NCBI GenBank assembly: GCA_963800285.1
Contig: CAWDAL010000012.1
Coordinates: 62,001 to 126,000, forward strand
Source of the DNA: DASUPK01 sp963800285
GTDB lineage: Bacteria; Actinomycetota; Thermoleophilia; Solirubrobacterales; 70-9
DNA: 64,000 nucleotides
Direction of reading: 5' to 3'
Made by a program: the position numbers and the translations under genes. The notes under the pieces were generated by a model. It ran no database searches, had not been told where the DNA came from, and saw only the letters and a list, made by a program, of their open reading frames with translations. This document shows, piece after piece, positions 6,728-14,530 of the stretch; the first letter of the stretch is position 1, and each line of letters starts with the position of its first letter.

Positions 6728-9700
6728 TCAGGCCGGCAGCGTGGTTCGCAGCCGGCCGAAGATCTCGGTGGCCTCCTCGCGCTCCGCGCCGCCGAGCAGC
6801 CAGCCGCTGCGCGCCGCCTGATACGGGCAGTCGAGCTCCTTGAAGAGCGCGAAGGACTCCTTCAGCTGCGACTCGTCACCGGAGAGGATGCCCTTGGCCC
6901 GCAGCAGGATGCCCATCCCATAGCGGTGCTCGCCGATCTGCTCCTCCGCCACCTTGATCGCCTCGCCCGCATCGTCGCGTCCGAGCCGCGCATACGCCTC
7001 GGCGCGGCCCGCCATATATGGAGAGCGGAACCAGGTCGATGAGATTTCCGGCTGGAAGCGGTCAGCCGCGCACTGGACCTCTCCCTGGTGGAGCTCGATG
7101 TCGGCTCGCATCACCACGACCCCGGCCTTGTTTCCGAGGGCGCCGTAGGAGAGCTCCTCGGCGATGTCGAACCACTCGGTCCAGCCGTCGTCGCCGCGGA
7201 AGCCGAGGATCGCACCGGCGCAGGCGATCGAGGTGGCGAAGGCTCCGAGCGGCGGTCGCTCGGCCGCGACCCAGGCCTCCCGGACGTGCGCGGCCATGTC
7301 CAGCGCCTCGTCCCAGCGGCCGAGGAAGAACGCTGGCAGAAGGCCCCGTTGCCAGGCCGAGTAGATGATCCCTCGCGAGAGATCGAGATCGCGCGCCTCG
7401 CTTGCGTAGCGCTCGGCCTCGTGGAAGTCCCCCGTCTGCAGGAGGCACTCGATCATCATGTGGAGAGCGTCGCTGCGCTCGACGTCGAGGGTTCCGGTGC
7501 GAGGCGCATCGCGCAGCAGCTCCAGGCGCTCCCTCGTGTGCTCGACGGCGGCGCGGTGACGTCCCTGCTGCCAGTCGCTCGCGGTGACGGCGTCGAGAGC
7601 GGATTGCAGGACCGTGAGGTCCTCCGTCTTGCGCGCCAGCTCCAGTCCGCCAACCGCCGGCTTTTCCATCTCGAGGGTCTGGTCGTTCTTCCAGGCAAGC
7701 CAGGCCTCGTCGAGCAGCAGCCGCGCCTTGGTAACCGTGTCGTCATCCGCGACCAGCATCCGCCCGCGCTCGAGCAGCGGCCGGAGCTGATCGGCATCCA
7801 GGTTGCCGCTGATGCCGCTCATCCGAGTGCCGATCTCGACCGCCCGGGCGTAGCCGGCGGCGGCGCGCGGATCCCCCATTCCCTCGGCCGTCCGTCCCAC
7901 CTCGGTGTAGAGCCGCAGCGCGTGGTCGCCGCGCCAGCGGCGCAGGGCCACGTCGCCTGCGGCCATCAGCCACTCGACCTGCGACGCGCCCTCGGAGAGC
8001 TCCGCCGCCTGCTCGTACAATTCCTGGCCTCTGGCGGCCGCGCCTCGGCGCACGGCGTTGGCGGCAGCGTCGGCGAGGGCGGTGCTGGCCGCGTTGCGCC
8101 GCTCGGGCGTCGGCTGGAGCTCGAAGGCATGGTCGAGGTGGTAGGCCACCAGCTCCGACCGCTCAGCGAAGGGCGCGCGCGCCATCAGCGCCTCGGCAGC
8201 CTGGTCGTGCAGGGCCGCCCGTTCGGCGCGCGGCAGGGAGCCGTAGGCGACGTCCTTGATCAGCTGGTGGCGGAAGGCGTAGCTGCCGGCGTCGGAGGTG
8301 GTGCGCTCCTCAACCAGGGCGCGGCGCCGAAGAGACCAGAGCAGATCACTGGGATCCTCGCCGAGGAGCTCCTCCAGCGGGCCCTGCGCAAAAGTGTGGC
8401 CGAGCACAGCGGCCACCTGGAGGGCGCGCTTCTCCTCCGGGGGAAGCAGGTCGATGCGAGCGGCGATCGCGGCCTGCACGGTGTCCGGCAGGCGCTCAAC
8501 CTCCGCCTCCTCGCGCCCCTCTCGGATGGCCCGCGTGACCTCCTCGGTGAAGAACGGGTTGCCGCCCGCGGCGCTCGCGATCCGGCCGGCGATGACCCGC
8601 CTGTCCTGCGGAAGGAGGAGCTCGGCGAGGTGGGTCGCCGCCGCGTCGTCGAGGGGCAGCAGCTCCAGCTGGGTGTTGTTGCGCGCGGCGCGGCCGAACT
8701 CGGGCCGGCGTTCCGCGAGCTCGGGCCGGCAGGTGCAGAGAATCATCACGGGCGCCTTGGAGAGGCCGAAGGCGGCCTCCTCGAGCATGTTGAGCGTGCC
8801 CTCGTCTGCCCAGTGCGCATCGTCCACTCCGATTGCGAGTGGTCGGTCGCTGGCGAGCAAGGCGACGAAGCGACGCCAGGCGCGCTTCAGCTCATCCTCG
8901 GCGTCGGTCCCCTCCTCGGCACCTCGCATCGCGACAACCAGGGCACTCGCCAGCTCGGCGGCATCCTCGGCGCCGACCTTCTCCAGCACCTCGCGGAGCG
9001 CCGGCTCTACCTGATCAGCGCGCGACTCCGCGCTGGCGCCTGCCGCGTCGTGGAGGATCTCCCCCAGGGCCCAGAACGCGATCCCGTGGCCATAGGGCGG
9101 ACTGCGCCCGACCACGGTGCGCCAGCCGTCGGCGCGCAGGCCCGAGAAGAGCTCGGCGGCGAGTCGCGTCTTGCCGATCCCTGCCTCGCCGATCACGGTG
9201 ACGAGCTGGGGCGCCTGCTCCCTGGCCGCTCGCCGGGCGATCAGGCGGAGCATCTCGAGGTCGTCCTCGCGGCCCACCAGGGGGACCTCGGAGAGCTCTT
9301 CCTCGTCGCACACCGCGACCGCCCGGAAGGCGGTGAGCGGCGAGTCGAGTCCCTTGGCGTTGACGTGGCCGTTCCGCTCCAGCTGGGCGCGGCGGCAGGC
9401 GCGCGCCGTCCGCTCGCCCACCAGGACCTCCCCTGGGGAGGCCGCCTGCTGGAGGCGCGCGGCCGCATTCACGGCCTCGCCGGTGACTCGAAGGTCGTCG
9501 CTCCCGGGGATGGCGAGAACCTCCCCCGTCTCGATGCCGACCCGCACCGCCAGGTTGCCTTCGATCGCCGAGACGCGGTCGACCACGGTGAGCGCGGCCG
9601 CGATGGCGCGGTCGGGATCGTCTCCGTGGGCGACTGGCGCGCCGAAGACGGCCATCACCGCGTCGCCGATGTACTTCTCGACGGTCCCGCCGTGCTGCTC

Positions 9701-9844
9701 GAGCGCCGCCCGGGCCGCATCGAAGAACGGCTCGAGGCGGCCGCGGAGATCCTCTGGATCGAGCTCAGTCGCAAGCTGGGTGGAGCCGACCAGATCGGCG
9801 AACAGCATCGTCGCGATCTTGCGTTCTCCTCCCAAACTGTTCAT
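6728..9844 (-). CDS. Class III adenylate/guanylate cyclase with AAA ATPase and TPR-like repeats
   Basis: A 1038-residue multidomain signalling protein. Residues 8-175 are a class III nucleotidyl cyclase domain with both metal Asp motifs (MLFADLVGS, Asp17; EKYIGDAVMAVFG, Asp61). Residues about 190-480 form an AAA/STAND ATPase with Walker A GEAGIGKTR (219-227) and Walker B-like IGVDDAHWAD. The remaining C-terminal half is helical and Ala/Leu-rich with TPR-like repeats. Such proteins make cAMP or cGMP under control of a signal sensed by the ATPase/TPR part. The convergent neighbour encodes a cyclic-nucleotide-binding protein. Confidence 0.9.
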   Translation of the reverse strand: MNSLGGERKIATMLFADLVGSTQLATELDPEDLRGRLEPFFDAARAALEQHGGTVEKYIGDAVMAVFGAPVAHGDDPDRAIAAALTVVDRVSAIEGNLAVRVGIETGEVLAIPGSDDLRVTGEAVNAAARLQQAASPGEVLVGERTARACRRAQLERNGHVNAKGLDSPLTAFRAVAVCDEEELSEVPLVGREDDLEMLRLIARRAAREQAPQLVTVIGEAGIGKTRLAAELFSGLRADGWRTVVGRSPPYGHGIAFWALGEILHDAAGASAESRADQVEPALREVLEKVGAEDAAELASALVVAMRGAEEGTDAEDELKRAWRRFVALLASDRPLAIGVDDAHWADEGTLNMLEEAAFGLSKAPVMILCTCRPELAERRPEFGRAARNNTQLELLPLDDAAATHLAELLLPQDRRVIAGRIASAAGGNPFFTEEVTRAIREGREEAEVERLPDTVQAAIAARIDLLPPEEKRALQVAAVLGHTFAQGPLEELLGEDPSDLLWSLRRRALVEERTTSDAGSYAFRHQLIKDVAYGSLPRAERAALHDQAAEALMARAPFAERSELVAYHLDHAFELQPTPERRNAASTALADAAANAVRRGAAARGQELYEQAAELSEGASQVEWLMAAGDVALRRWRGDHALRLYTEVGRTAEGMGDPRAAAGYARAVEIGTRMSGISGNLDADQLRPLLERGRMLVADDDTVTKARLLLDEAWLAWKNDQTLEMEKPAVGGLELARKTEDLTVLQSALDAVTASDWQQGRHRAAVEHTRERLELLRDAPRTGTLDVERSDALHMMIECLLQTGDFHEAERYASEARDLDLSRGIIYSAWQRGLLPAFFLGRWDEALDMAAHVREAWVAAERPPLGAFATSIACAGAILGFRGDDGWTEWFDIAEELSYGALGNKAGVVVMRADIELHQGEVQCAADRFQPEISSTWFRSPYMAGRAEAYARLGRDDAGEAIKVAEEQIGEHRYGMGILLRAKGILSGDESQLKESFALFKELDCPYQAARSGWLLGGAEREEATEIFGRLRTTLPA

Positions 9845-9891
9845 GCGATGAAGATAACGGCGCTCGAGGCACGACGGCCCTCCTCTTCAAG

Positions 9892-10188
9892 CTATGCGGC
9901 CTGGGGCTGGGGATCGGGCCGGATGATGACCGTGTCGGCCACCTCCAGCACCTCGTCCGCCGGCATGTCGACCCGCTTCGCGTGGTCGCGGACGGCCTCG
10001 ATGCTGGTCGCCTGGTAGATGCAGACGGTGCCCAGGGTGCCGCCCTCCTCCTTGATCACATAGCTGCGAATCCAGCTGATGTCGTTGGGGAAGTCGTCGT
10101 CTGCGACCTGCTTCGAGCGCTCGGCGGTCGCCTCGAGCTCGGCCGGAGACTCCCATGCCCTCTCCCGGCGGATGACGTACGTGTTCAT
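9892..10188 (-). CDS. DUF4242 family protein (SCO4226-like)
   Basis: A 98-residue protein starting MNTYVIRRERAWESPAEL, with ISWIRSYVIKEEGGTLGTVC and the family-typical ending IEAVRDHAKRVDMPADEVLEVADTV. DUF4242 includes the nickel-binding SCO4226 protein of Streptomyces; metal binding here is inferred only. It is divergent from a TetR gene, with an ACCGAC/GTCGGT inverted repeat in the 96-bp gap, so that TetR may control it. Confidence 0.78.
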   Translation of the reverse strand: MNTYVIRRERAWESPAELEATAERSKQVADDDFPNDISWIRSYVIKEEGGTLGTVCIYQATSIEAVRDHAKRVDMPADEVLEVADTVIIRPDPQPQAA

Positions 10189-10253
10189 GTGGTTCTCCCC
10201 TCGTTTTCGTCTTCGGTTTGACAGCGGTACTGCCCAGCCTCGGAGGAGGCTTT

Positions 10254-10276
10254 ACCGACTGATTGTCGGTTAATAT
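10254..10276. promoter_or_regulatory. Inverted repeat operator and -10 box between DUF4242 and TetR genes
   Basis: ACCGAC (10254-10259), spacer TGATT, GTCGGT (10265-10270) form a 6-bp inverted repeat, directly followed by TAATAT (10271-10276), a good -10 hexamer. That -10 would start transcription at about 10283, making the GTG at 10285 nearly leaderless. Autorepression by the adjacent TetR is the natural reading. Confidence 0.55.
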
Positions 10277-10284
10277 ACGCCATC

Positions 10285-10890
10285 GTGACGGCCGTTGCGG
10301 AAAGGCGGAGCCGGGGCCGTCCCAGCGAGGGGGCGCGCGAGGCGGTCGTCGACGCCGCCCGCGAGCTGTTCATGGAGCGGGACTACGCCGAGGTGAGCAC
10401 CGCGGAGATCCTGGCCAGGGCCGGTGTCAGCCGGGGAGGGCTCTACCACCACTTCAAGAGCAAGCGCGAGCTCTATCGCGAGGTCTGGAGGGAATCCGAG
10501 GCGAGGCTGATCGAGCGGCTGGTGGCGGCCGGAGCCGACGCCGACACCCCGTACCAGGCGCTCGCGGCGGGGTGCCGGACCTATCTCGACCAGGCTGTGA
10601 CCAACCGGGAGATGCGCCGGATCGGGCTCCTGCAGAGCCGCACCGTGCTCGGCTGGGAGGAATGGCGCCGCGGCATTCGCGACCTCGGCCTGGCCGCGAT
10701 GAGCGCCGGAGTGGAGGCCGCGATGGAGTCCGGTGAGCTGCGGCGGGCCGATGTCGAGTCGACGGCACATCTTCTGCTCGCCGCGCTGATCGAGGCCGCC
10801 CTCCTGATCGTGACCTCCGAGGACTCCTCGGCCGCCCGGTCCCGGGCCGAGCCGCCCCTGATGGGGATGCTCGAGGGGCTGCGCAGATAG
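10285..10890 (+). CDS. TetR-family transcriptional regulator
   Basis: A 201-residue TetR protein starting at GTG 10285. The DNA-binding domain reads ARELFMERDYAEVSTAEILA, then RAGVSRGGLYHHFKSKRELYREVW. The C-terminal part resembles the TetR_C tail of YcdC/AcrR-like regulators; the ligand is unknown. It is divergent from the DUF4242 gene across a clear inverted repeat and lies 16 bases upstream of icd, which has its own basic metabolic role and is probably not a target. Confidence 0.88.
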   Translation: MTAVAERRSRGRPSEGAREAVVDAARELFMERDYAEVSTAEILARAGVSRGGLYHHFKSKRELYREVWRESEARLIERLVAAGADADTPYQALAAGCRTYLDQAVTNREMRRIGLLQSRTVLGWEEWRRGIRDLGLAAMSAGVEAAMESGELRRADVESTAHLLLAALIEAALLIVTSEDSSAARSRAEPPLMGMLEGLRR

Positions 10891-10906
10891 CATCGCCGCC
10901 CATCTG

Positions 10907-12121
10907 ATGGCGAAGATCGAAGTCAAGAACCCCATCGTCGAGCTCGACGGCGACGAGATGACCCGGATCATCTGGGCCTTCATCAAGGACCAGCTGATCC
11001 TGCCCTACCTCGAGGTCGATCTGAGGTACTACGACCTCTCGATCGAGAAGCGCGACGAGACCGAGGACCAGATCACCGTCGACGCCGCCAACGCGATCAA
11101 GGAGCACGGCGTCGGGGTCAAGTGCGCGACGATCACTCCGGACGAGGCTCGCGTCGAGGAGTTCGGCCTGAAGGAGATGTATCGCTCGCCCAACGGGACG
11201 ATCAGGAACATCCTCGGCGGCGTCATCTTCCGCGAGCCGATCGTGATCTCGAACGTGCCCCGCCTGGTCCCCGGCTGGACCAAGCCGATCGTGATCGGCC
11301 GCCACGCGTTCGGCGACCAGTACCGCGCCACGGACCTGGTGGTGCCGGGAGAGGGGGAGCTGACCCTGACCTACACGCCGAAGGACGGTGGCGAGCCGAT
11401 CGAGCTCGACGTCTACGACTTCCCCGGCGGCGGGGTGGCGATGGCGATGTACAACCTCGACGACTCGATCCGCGACTTCGCGCGCGCCTCCCTGCGCTAC
11501 GGCCTCGACCGAGGGCTCCCGGTCTACATGTCGACCAAGAACACGATCCTGAAGCGCTACGACGGCCGCTTCAAGGACATCTTCCAGGAGGTCTACGACG
11601 CGGAGTTCAAGGAGGAGTTCGAGAAAGCGGACCTCACCTACGAGCACCGGCTGATCGACGACATGGTCGCGGCGGCGCTCAAGTGGGAGGGCGGCTACGT
11701 CTGGGCCTGCAAGAACTACGACGGCGACGTCCAGTCGGACACCGTCGCGCAGGGCTTCGGCTCTCTCGGCCTGATGACCAGCGTGCTGATGACGGCCGAC
11801 GGCAAGACCGTCGAGGCCGAGGCAGCCCACGGCACCGTCACCCGCCACTTCCGCCAGCACCAGCAGGGCAAGCCGACCTCGACCAATCCGATCGCCTCGA
11901 TCTTCGCCTGGACGCGCGGCCTCGCCGCACGCGGCCGGATGGACGAGACGCCCGAGGTCACCGAGTTCGCCGAGACGCTGGAGCGCGTCTGCGTCGAGAC
12001 GGTGGAGAGCGGAAAGATGACGAAGGACCTGGCCCTGCTGATCGGCCCGGACCAGGAGTTCCTCACCACCGAGGAATTCCTTGCGGCGGTGGACGAGAAC
12101 CTCCAGGCCGCGATGGCCTGA
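10907..12121 (+). CDS. icd: NADP-dependent isocitrate dehydrogenase (homodimeric, eukaryote-like type)
   Basis: A 404-residue enzyme with the eukaryote-type NADP-IDH signatures IVELDGDEMTRIIW, MYRSPNGTIRNILGGVIFREPI, ISTKNTILK-like STKNTILKRYDGRFKDIFQEV, and YENYDGD-like KNYDGDVQSD, followed by AHGTVTRHFRQHQQGKPTSTNPIASIFAW. It converts isocitrate to 2-oxoglutarate with NADPH formation in the cytosolic TCA cycle. mdh lies downstream in the same direction, separated by the antisense DUF559 gene, so the two probably once adjoined. Confidence 0.95.
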   Translation: MAKIEVKNPIVELDGDEMTRIIWAFIKDQLILPYLEVDLRYYDLSIEKRDETEDQITVDAANAIKEHGVGVKCATITPDEARVEEFGLKEMYRSPNGTIRNILGGVIFREPIVISNVPRLVPGWTKPIVIGRHAFGDQYRATDLVVPGEGELTLTYTPKDGGEPIELDVYDFPGGGVAMAMYNLDDSIRDFARASLRYGLDRGLPVYMSTKNTILKRYDGRFKDIFQEVYDAEFKEEFEKADLTYEHRLIDDMVAAALKWEGGYVWACKNYDGDVQSDTVAQGFGSLGLMTSVLMTADGKTVEAEAAHGTVTRHFRQHQQGKPTSTNPIASIFAWTRGLAARGRMDETPEVTEFAETLERVCVETVESGKMTKDLALLIGPDQEFLTTEEFLAAVDENLQAAMA

Positions 12122-12132
12122 CACACCGTGGC

Positions 12133-12171
12133 GGGGCGCATTTTCGTCGTCAGGTAGCGGTTTTTCGCCCC
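12133..12171. repeat. Family A 39-bp palindrome, copy 1 (3' boundary of DUF559 gene)
   Basis: It starts GGGGCGCATTTTCG and ends CGCCCC, 39 bases overall, and extends to an 8-bp stem GCGGGGCG/CGCCCCGC (12131-12173). The stop codon of the DUF559 gene (TCA on plus, 12150-12152) lies in the loop. Its first 15 bases with one flanking base (CGGGGCGCATTTTCG) are identical to copy 2 at 13059-13073. It may also act as a terminator for icd. Confidence 0.75.
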
Positions 12172-13079
12172 GCGAGGAGGCGACGGACTCGATCGGTCAC
12201 GATTGCCGGCCGGCGCACGACGTCCGACCATGTGAAGCGAACGACGGTGTAGCCCGCCACGGCAAGCCGCCCATCGCGGTCGCGGTCATCCTGAAAGGCT
12301 CGGCGAGTGTGGTGGCTTGCGTGGCCGTCGACCTCCACCACGACGGCCGCGCCGGCCCAGAGAAAGTCCACGACGTAGTCGAGCAGCGGCACGTTCACTG
12401 CCGGCTGGGGAAGGCCGTGTCTGTGACAGAGGACGAGGAAGCGCTCCTCCAGTTCGCTCCGCGTCAACGTCGACCCGATCCGATGACTGGCGAGCACGCC
12501 GCGCAGCCGTCGAGCGCCCGGGTGCCCGCGATGGCGTCGCAGCAACTCGGTCGGATCGTCCGGTTCGATGAGCCTCAGGCGATCAGCCTCGTCGAGTGCG
12601 CGTTCCAGTGGACGCGGGTTGAGAACGCCGGCGAGATCGAGAATCGTTCGCGTGGGGGTCGTGCAGGGGATTTCCTGGCAGGCCGACAACTCGTCATCCG
12701 GCAGCCGTCTTGGGCGATGCACCCGAAGGCCCGTGCGCCGTCTACGGCCGGACCGCGTTCGAAGCGTCACGTCGACCCGTTCCGATCGCGGTTCGGGCCG
12801 GATCGACCAAAGGGCGGCGGCGTCCGCGTGGCTGAGCACCGCTCCGGGGCCGCCAGCGAGGACCGCTGCCATCCATCGGCCTTCGCTGGTGATGCGTTTG
12901 TGGCCCACGGCATAGACCCCGTAGTGCAGTCGATGGAGCCACCCGGAGATCACGCGCGACCTGATCTGTCCCTCCGAAAAGCCGAGGGAATAGAGTTGGC
13001 TGGCGCCGACCACCCCGTGCTGGCGCTGCGCGAGCTCGGCGATCGAGCCAGGGCGTGTCGGGGCGCATTTTCGGGACAT
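12150..13079 (-). CDS. AbiEi-N-type wHTH plus DUF559 (Vsr-like PD-(D/E)XK) protein
   Basis: A protein of about 309 residues from the ATG at 13079 (MSRKCAPTRPGSIAELA). The N-terminal part has the AbiEi antitoxin-type winged helix (LAQRQHGVVGASQL, then WLHRLHYGVYAVG). The C-terminal part is a DUF559 nuclease-like domain: LLDYVVDFLWAGAAVVVEVD, GHASHH, FQDDRDRDGRLAVAGYTVVR. The Asp, Glu-x-Asp and Arg positions of the PD-(D/E)XK-like core are intact, so catalysis is plausible but unproven. It is antisense between icd and mdh. Its start and stop codons lie within two copies of the same 39-bp palindrome. Confidence 0.8.
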   Translation of the reverse strand: MSRKCAPTRPGSIAELAQRQHGVVGASQLYSLGFSEGQIRSRVISGWLHRLHYGVYAVGHKRITSEGRWMAAVLAGGPGAVLSHADAAALWSIRPEPRSERVDVTLRTRSGRRRRTGLRVHRPRRLPDDELSACQEIPCTTPTRTILDLAGVLNPRPLERALDEADRLRLIEPDDPTELLRRHRGHPGARRLRGVLASHRIGSTLTRSELEERFLVLCHRHGLPQPAVNVPLLDYVVDFLWAGAAVVVEVDGHASHHTRRAFQDDRDRDGRLAVAGYTVVRFTWSDVVRRPAIVTDRVRRLLAGRKTAT

Positions 13080-13098
13080 ACCAACGGTTAAGCGCCCC
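13060..13098. repeat. Family A 39-bp palindrome, copy 2 (5' boundary of DUF559 gene)
   Basis: GGGGCGCATTTTCG at the left, TTAAGCGCCCC at the right, 39 bases, the same length as copies 1 and 3. On the minus strand it contains the DUF559 start codon, so the first seven residues (MSRKCAP) are encoded by the repeat arm. It lies 34 bases upstream of the mdh start, inside the mdh leader. Confidence 0.75.
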
Positions 13099-13132
13099 AC
13101 TCTCGGAACTATCCCTACAGGAGGCTTCAGCA

Positions 13133-14122
13133 GTGAGCAATTCCCCCGTCAACGTCACAGTCACCGGCGCGGCCGGCCAGATCGGCTACGCGATCCTCTT
13201 CCGCATCGCCTCCGGGCAGATGCTCGGGCCGGACACCGAGGTGAACCTCCGGCTGCTGGAGATTCCCGACGCGGTCACCGCGGCGGAGGGCACCGCGATG
13301 GAGCTCGAGGACTGCGCCTTCCCGCTGCTCCGTGCGATCGACATCTCCGACGACCCGAACGAGGCCTTCGATGGGACGAACATCGCGCTGCTGGTCGGCG
13401 CCCGGCCGCGAACGAAGGGCATGGAGCGCGCGGACCTGCTCGAGGCCAACGGCGGGATCTTCAAGCCGCAGGGCGAGGCGATCAATGCCCACGCTGCTGA
13501 CGACGTCAGGATCCTGGTCGTCGGCAACCCGGCCAACACCAACTGCCTGATCGCGAAGTCCCACGCTCCCGACGTGCCGGCCGAGCGCTTCACCGCGATG
13601 ATGCGGCTGGACCACAACCGCGCCATCGCCCAGCTCGCCAACAAGCTGGGGCGCCCGGTCACGGACATCAAGCGGATGACCGTCTGGGGCAATCACTCCC
13701 CGACGCAGTACCCGGACCTGGTGAACGCGCTGGTCGACGGCAGCCCGGCCTGGGATCAGGTCGACGACGAGAAGTGGATCGCCGACGAGTTCATCCCGAC
13801 GGTCGGCAAGCGCGGGGCGGCGATCATCGAGGCCCGCGGGGCCTCCAGTGCCGCTTCGGCGGCGAACGCCGCAATCGACCACGTGCGCGACTGGGTCCTC
13901 GGCACCCCCGACGGCGACTGGGCCTCGATGGCCGTGATCTCCGACGGTTCCTACGACATCGAGGAGGGCCTGATCTGCGGCGCCGCCTGCGAGTGCTCCG
14001 GCGGCGAGTGGAAGCGCGTCGAGGGCCTCGAGATCACCGATTTCTCCCGTGAGAGGATCGACGCGACGGTCAACGAGCTCAAGGAAGAGCGCGACGCGGT
14101 CCAGAAGCTCGGGTTGATCTAG
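13133..14122 (+). CDS. mdh: NAD-dependent malate dehydrogenase
   Basis: A 329-residue enzyme of the malate dehydrogenase type 2 (Thermus/plant-like) family: NVTVTGAAGQIGYAILFRIA (Rossmann glycine loop), LLVGARPRTKGMERADLLEA, ILVVGNPANTNCLIA, MMRLDHNRAIAQLA and the catalytic VWGNHSPTQYPD. It oxidises malate to oxaloacetate in the TCA cycle. GTG 13133 is chosen because an ideal AGGAGG sits at 13119-13124, 8 bases upstream, and because the family begins just before this motif. The leader includes a family A palindrome. Confidence 0.95.
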   Translation: MSNSPVNVTVTGAAGQIGYAILFRIASGQMLGPDTEVNLRLLEIPDAVTAAEGTAMELEDCAFPLLRAIDISDDPNEAFDGTNIALLVGARPRTKGMERADLLEANGGIFKPQGEAINAHAADDVRILVVGNPANTNCLIAKSHAPDVPAERFTAMMRLDHNRAIAQLANKLGRPVTDIKRMTVWGNHSPTQYPDLVNALVDGSPAWDQVDDEKWIADEFIPTVGKRGAAIIEARGASSAASAANAAIDHVRDWVLGTPDGDWASMAVISDGSYDIEEGLICGAACECSGGEWKRVEGLEITDFSRERIDATVNELKEERDAVQKLGLI

Positions 14123-14466
14123 GCGGGGTGGTAGCCGGTCCCCTCGCGGCGGATCCGGCCTTCCTTCTCCAGATCCGGCAGCACCCGATACAGATAGTTC
14201 GGGTGATTGAGCTTCATCTTCTTGCCGAGCTCGGAGATCTTGATCCCCGGGTTCTCGCTGATGATCTTCACGGCCTGGTCCGCCCTCGTGCCGCCGCGCC
14301 GGCGTCTGCGACGAGCGGGGCCCCGGGGGCGACCCGGACCTCGCTTCGCGCTCTTGCCGAGCCCGGCGAGGGCTGCCTCCACCTGCGCGCGTTCCTCATC
14401 GAGCTCGCGTAGCCGGCGCTCGAGTAGCGTCCTGGCTTGATCGACTGTGTTCGAGACTCTTGGCAT
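14119..14466 (-). CDS. Small coiled-coil/AT-hook/winged-helix DNA-binding protein
   Basis: A 115-residue basic protein. Residues 5-42 are a charged heptad-like helix (ARTLLERRLRELDEERAQVE). Residues about 47-66 form an AT-hook-like linker (RGPGRPRGPARRRRRRGG). Residues 67-115 look like a winged helix (ENPGIKISELGKKMKLNHPN, then LYRVLPDLEKEGRIRREG). It resembles small Lsr2/H-NS-like architectural or regulatory proteins of actinobacteria, but I do not assign a family. Its 3' end overlaps mdh by 4 bases. The GTTAC/GTAAC repeats upstream suggest autoregulation. Confidence 0.75.
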   Translation of the reverse strand: MPRVSNTVDQARTLLERRLRELDEERAQVEAALAGLGKSAKRGPGRPRGPARRRRRRGGTRADQAVKIISENPGIKISELGKKMKLNHPNYLYRVLPDLEKEGRIRREGTGYHPA

Positions 14467-14497
14467 CTACCCGGTTCCTCTCTTTCACCAAATGACA

Positions 14498-14523
14498 GTT
14501 ACAAGACCGTAACGGTTAGTTAC
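14498..14523. promoter_or_regulatory. Alternating GTTAC/GTAAC repeats in a divergent promoter
   Basis: GTTAC (14498-14502), GTAAC (14509-14513) and GTTAC (14519-14523) alternate at roughly one helical turn. Neighbouring pairs form inverted repeats with 6- and 5-base spacers. The sites lie between the winged-helix gene and the divergent 2-hydroxyacid dehydrogenase gene. This is the layout of a cooperative operator, and the winged-helix protein is the obvious candidate ligand. Confidence 0.5.
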
Positions 14524-14530
14524 GAGTGAA

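Noticed and set aside
7088..10018. 976-codon plus-strand open frame opposite the cyclase gene
   Set aside because: Antisense shadow; the cyclase, Walker A and metal motifs are all on the minus strand.
10236..10254. AGCCTC-GGAG-GAGGCT hairpin followed by TTTA as a terminator
   Set aside because: It lies between two divergent starts, so no transcript would end there; possibly chance in GC-rich DNA.
12150..13079. A complete type IV toxin-antitoxin (AbiE) system
   Set aside because: Only the AbiEi-type N-terminal domain is present; no AbiEii nucleotidyltransferase gene is adjacent, and the C-terminal part is DUF559.
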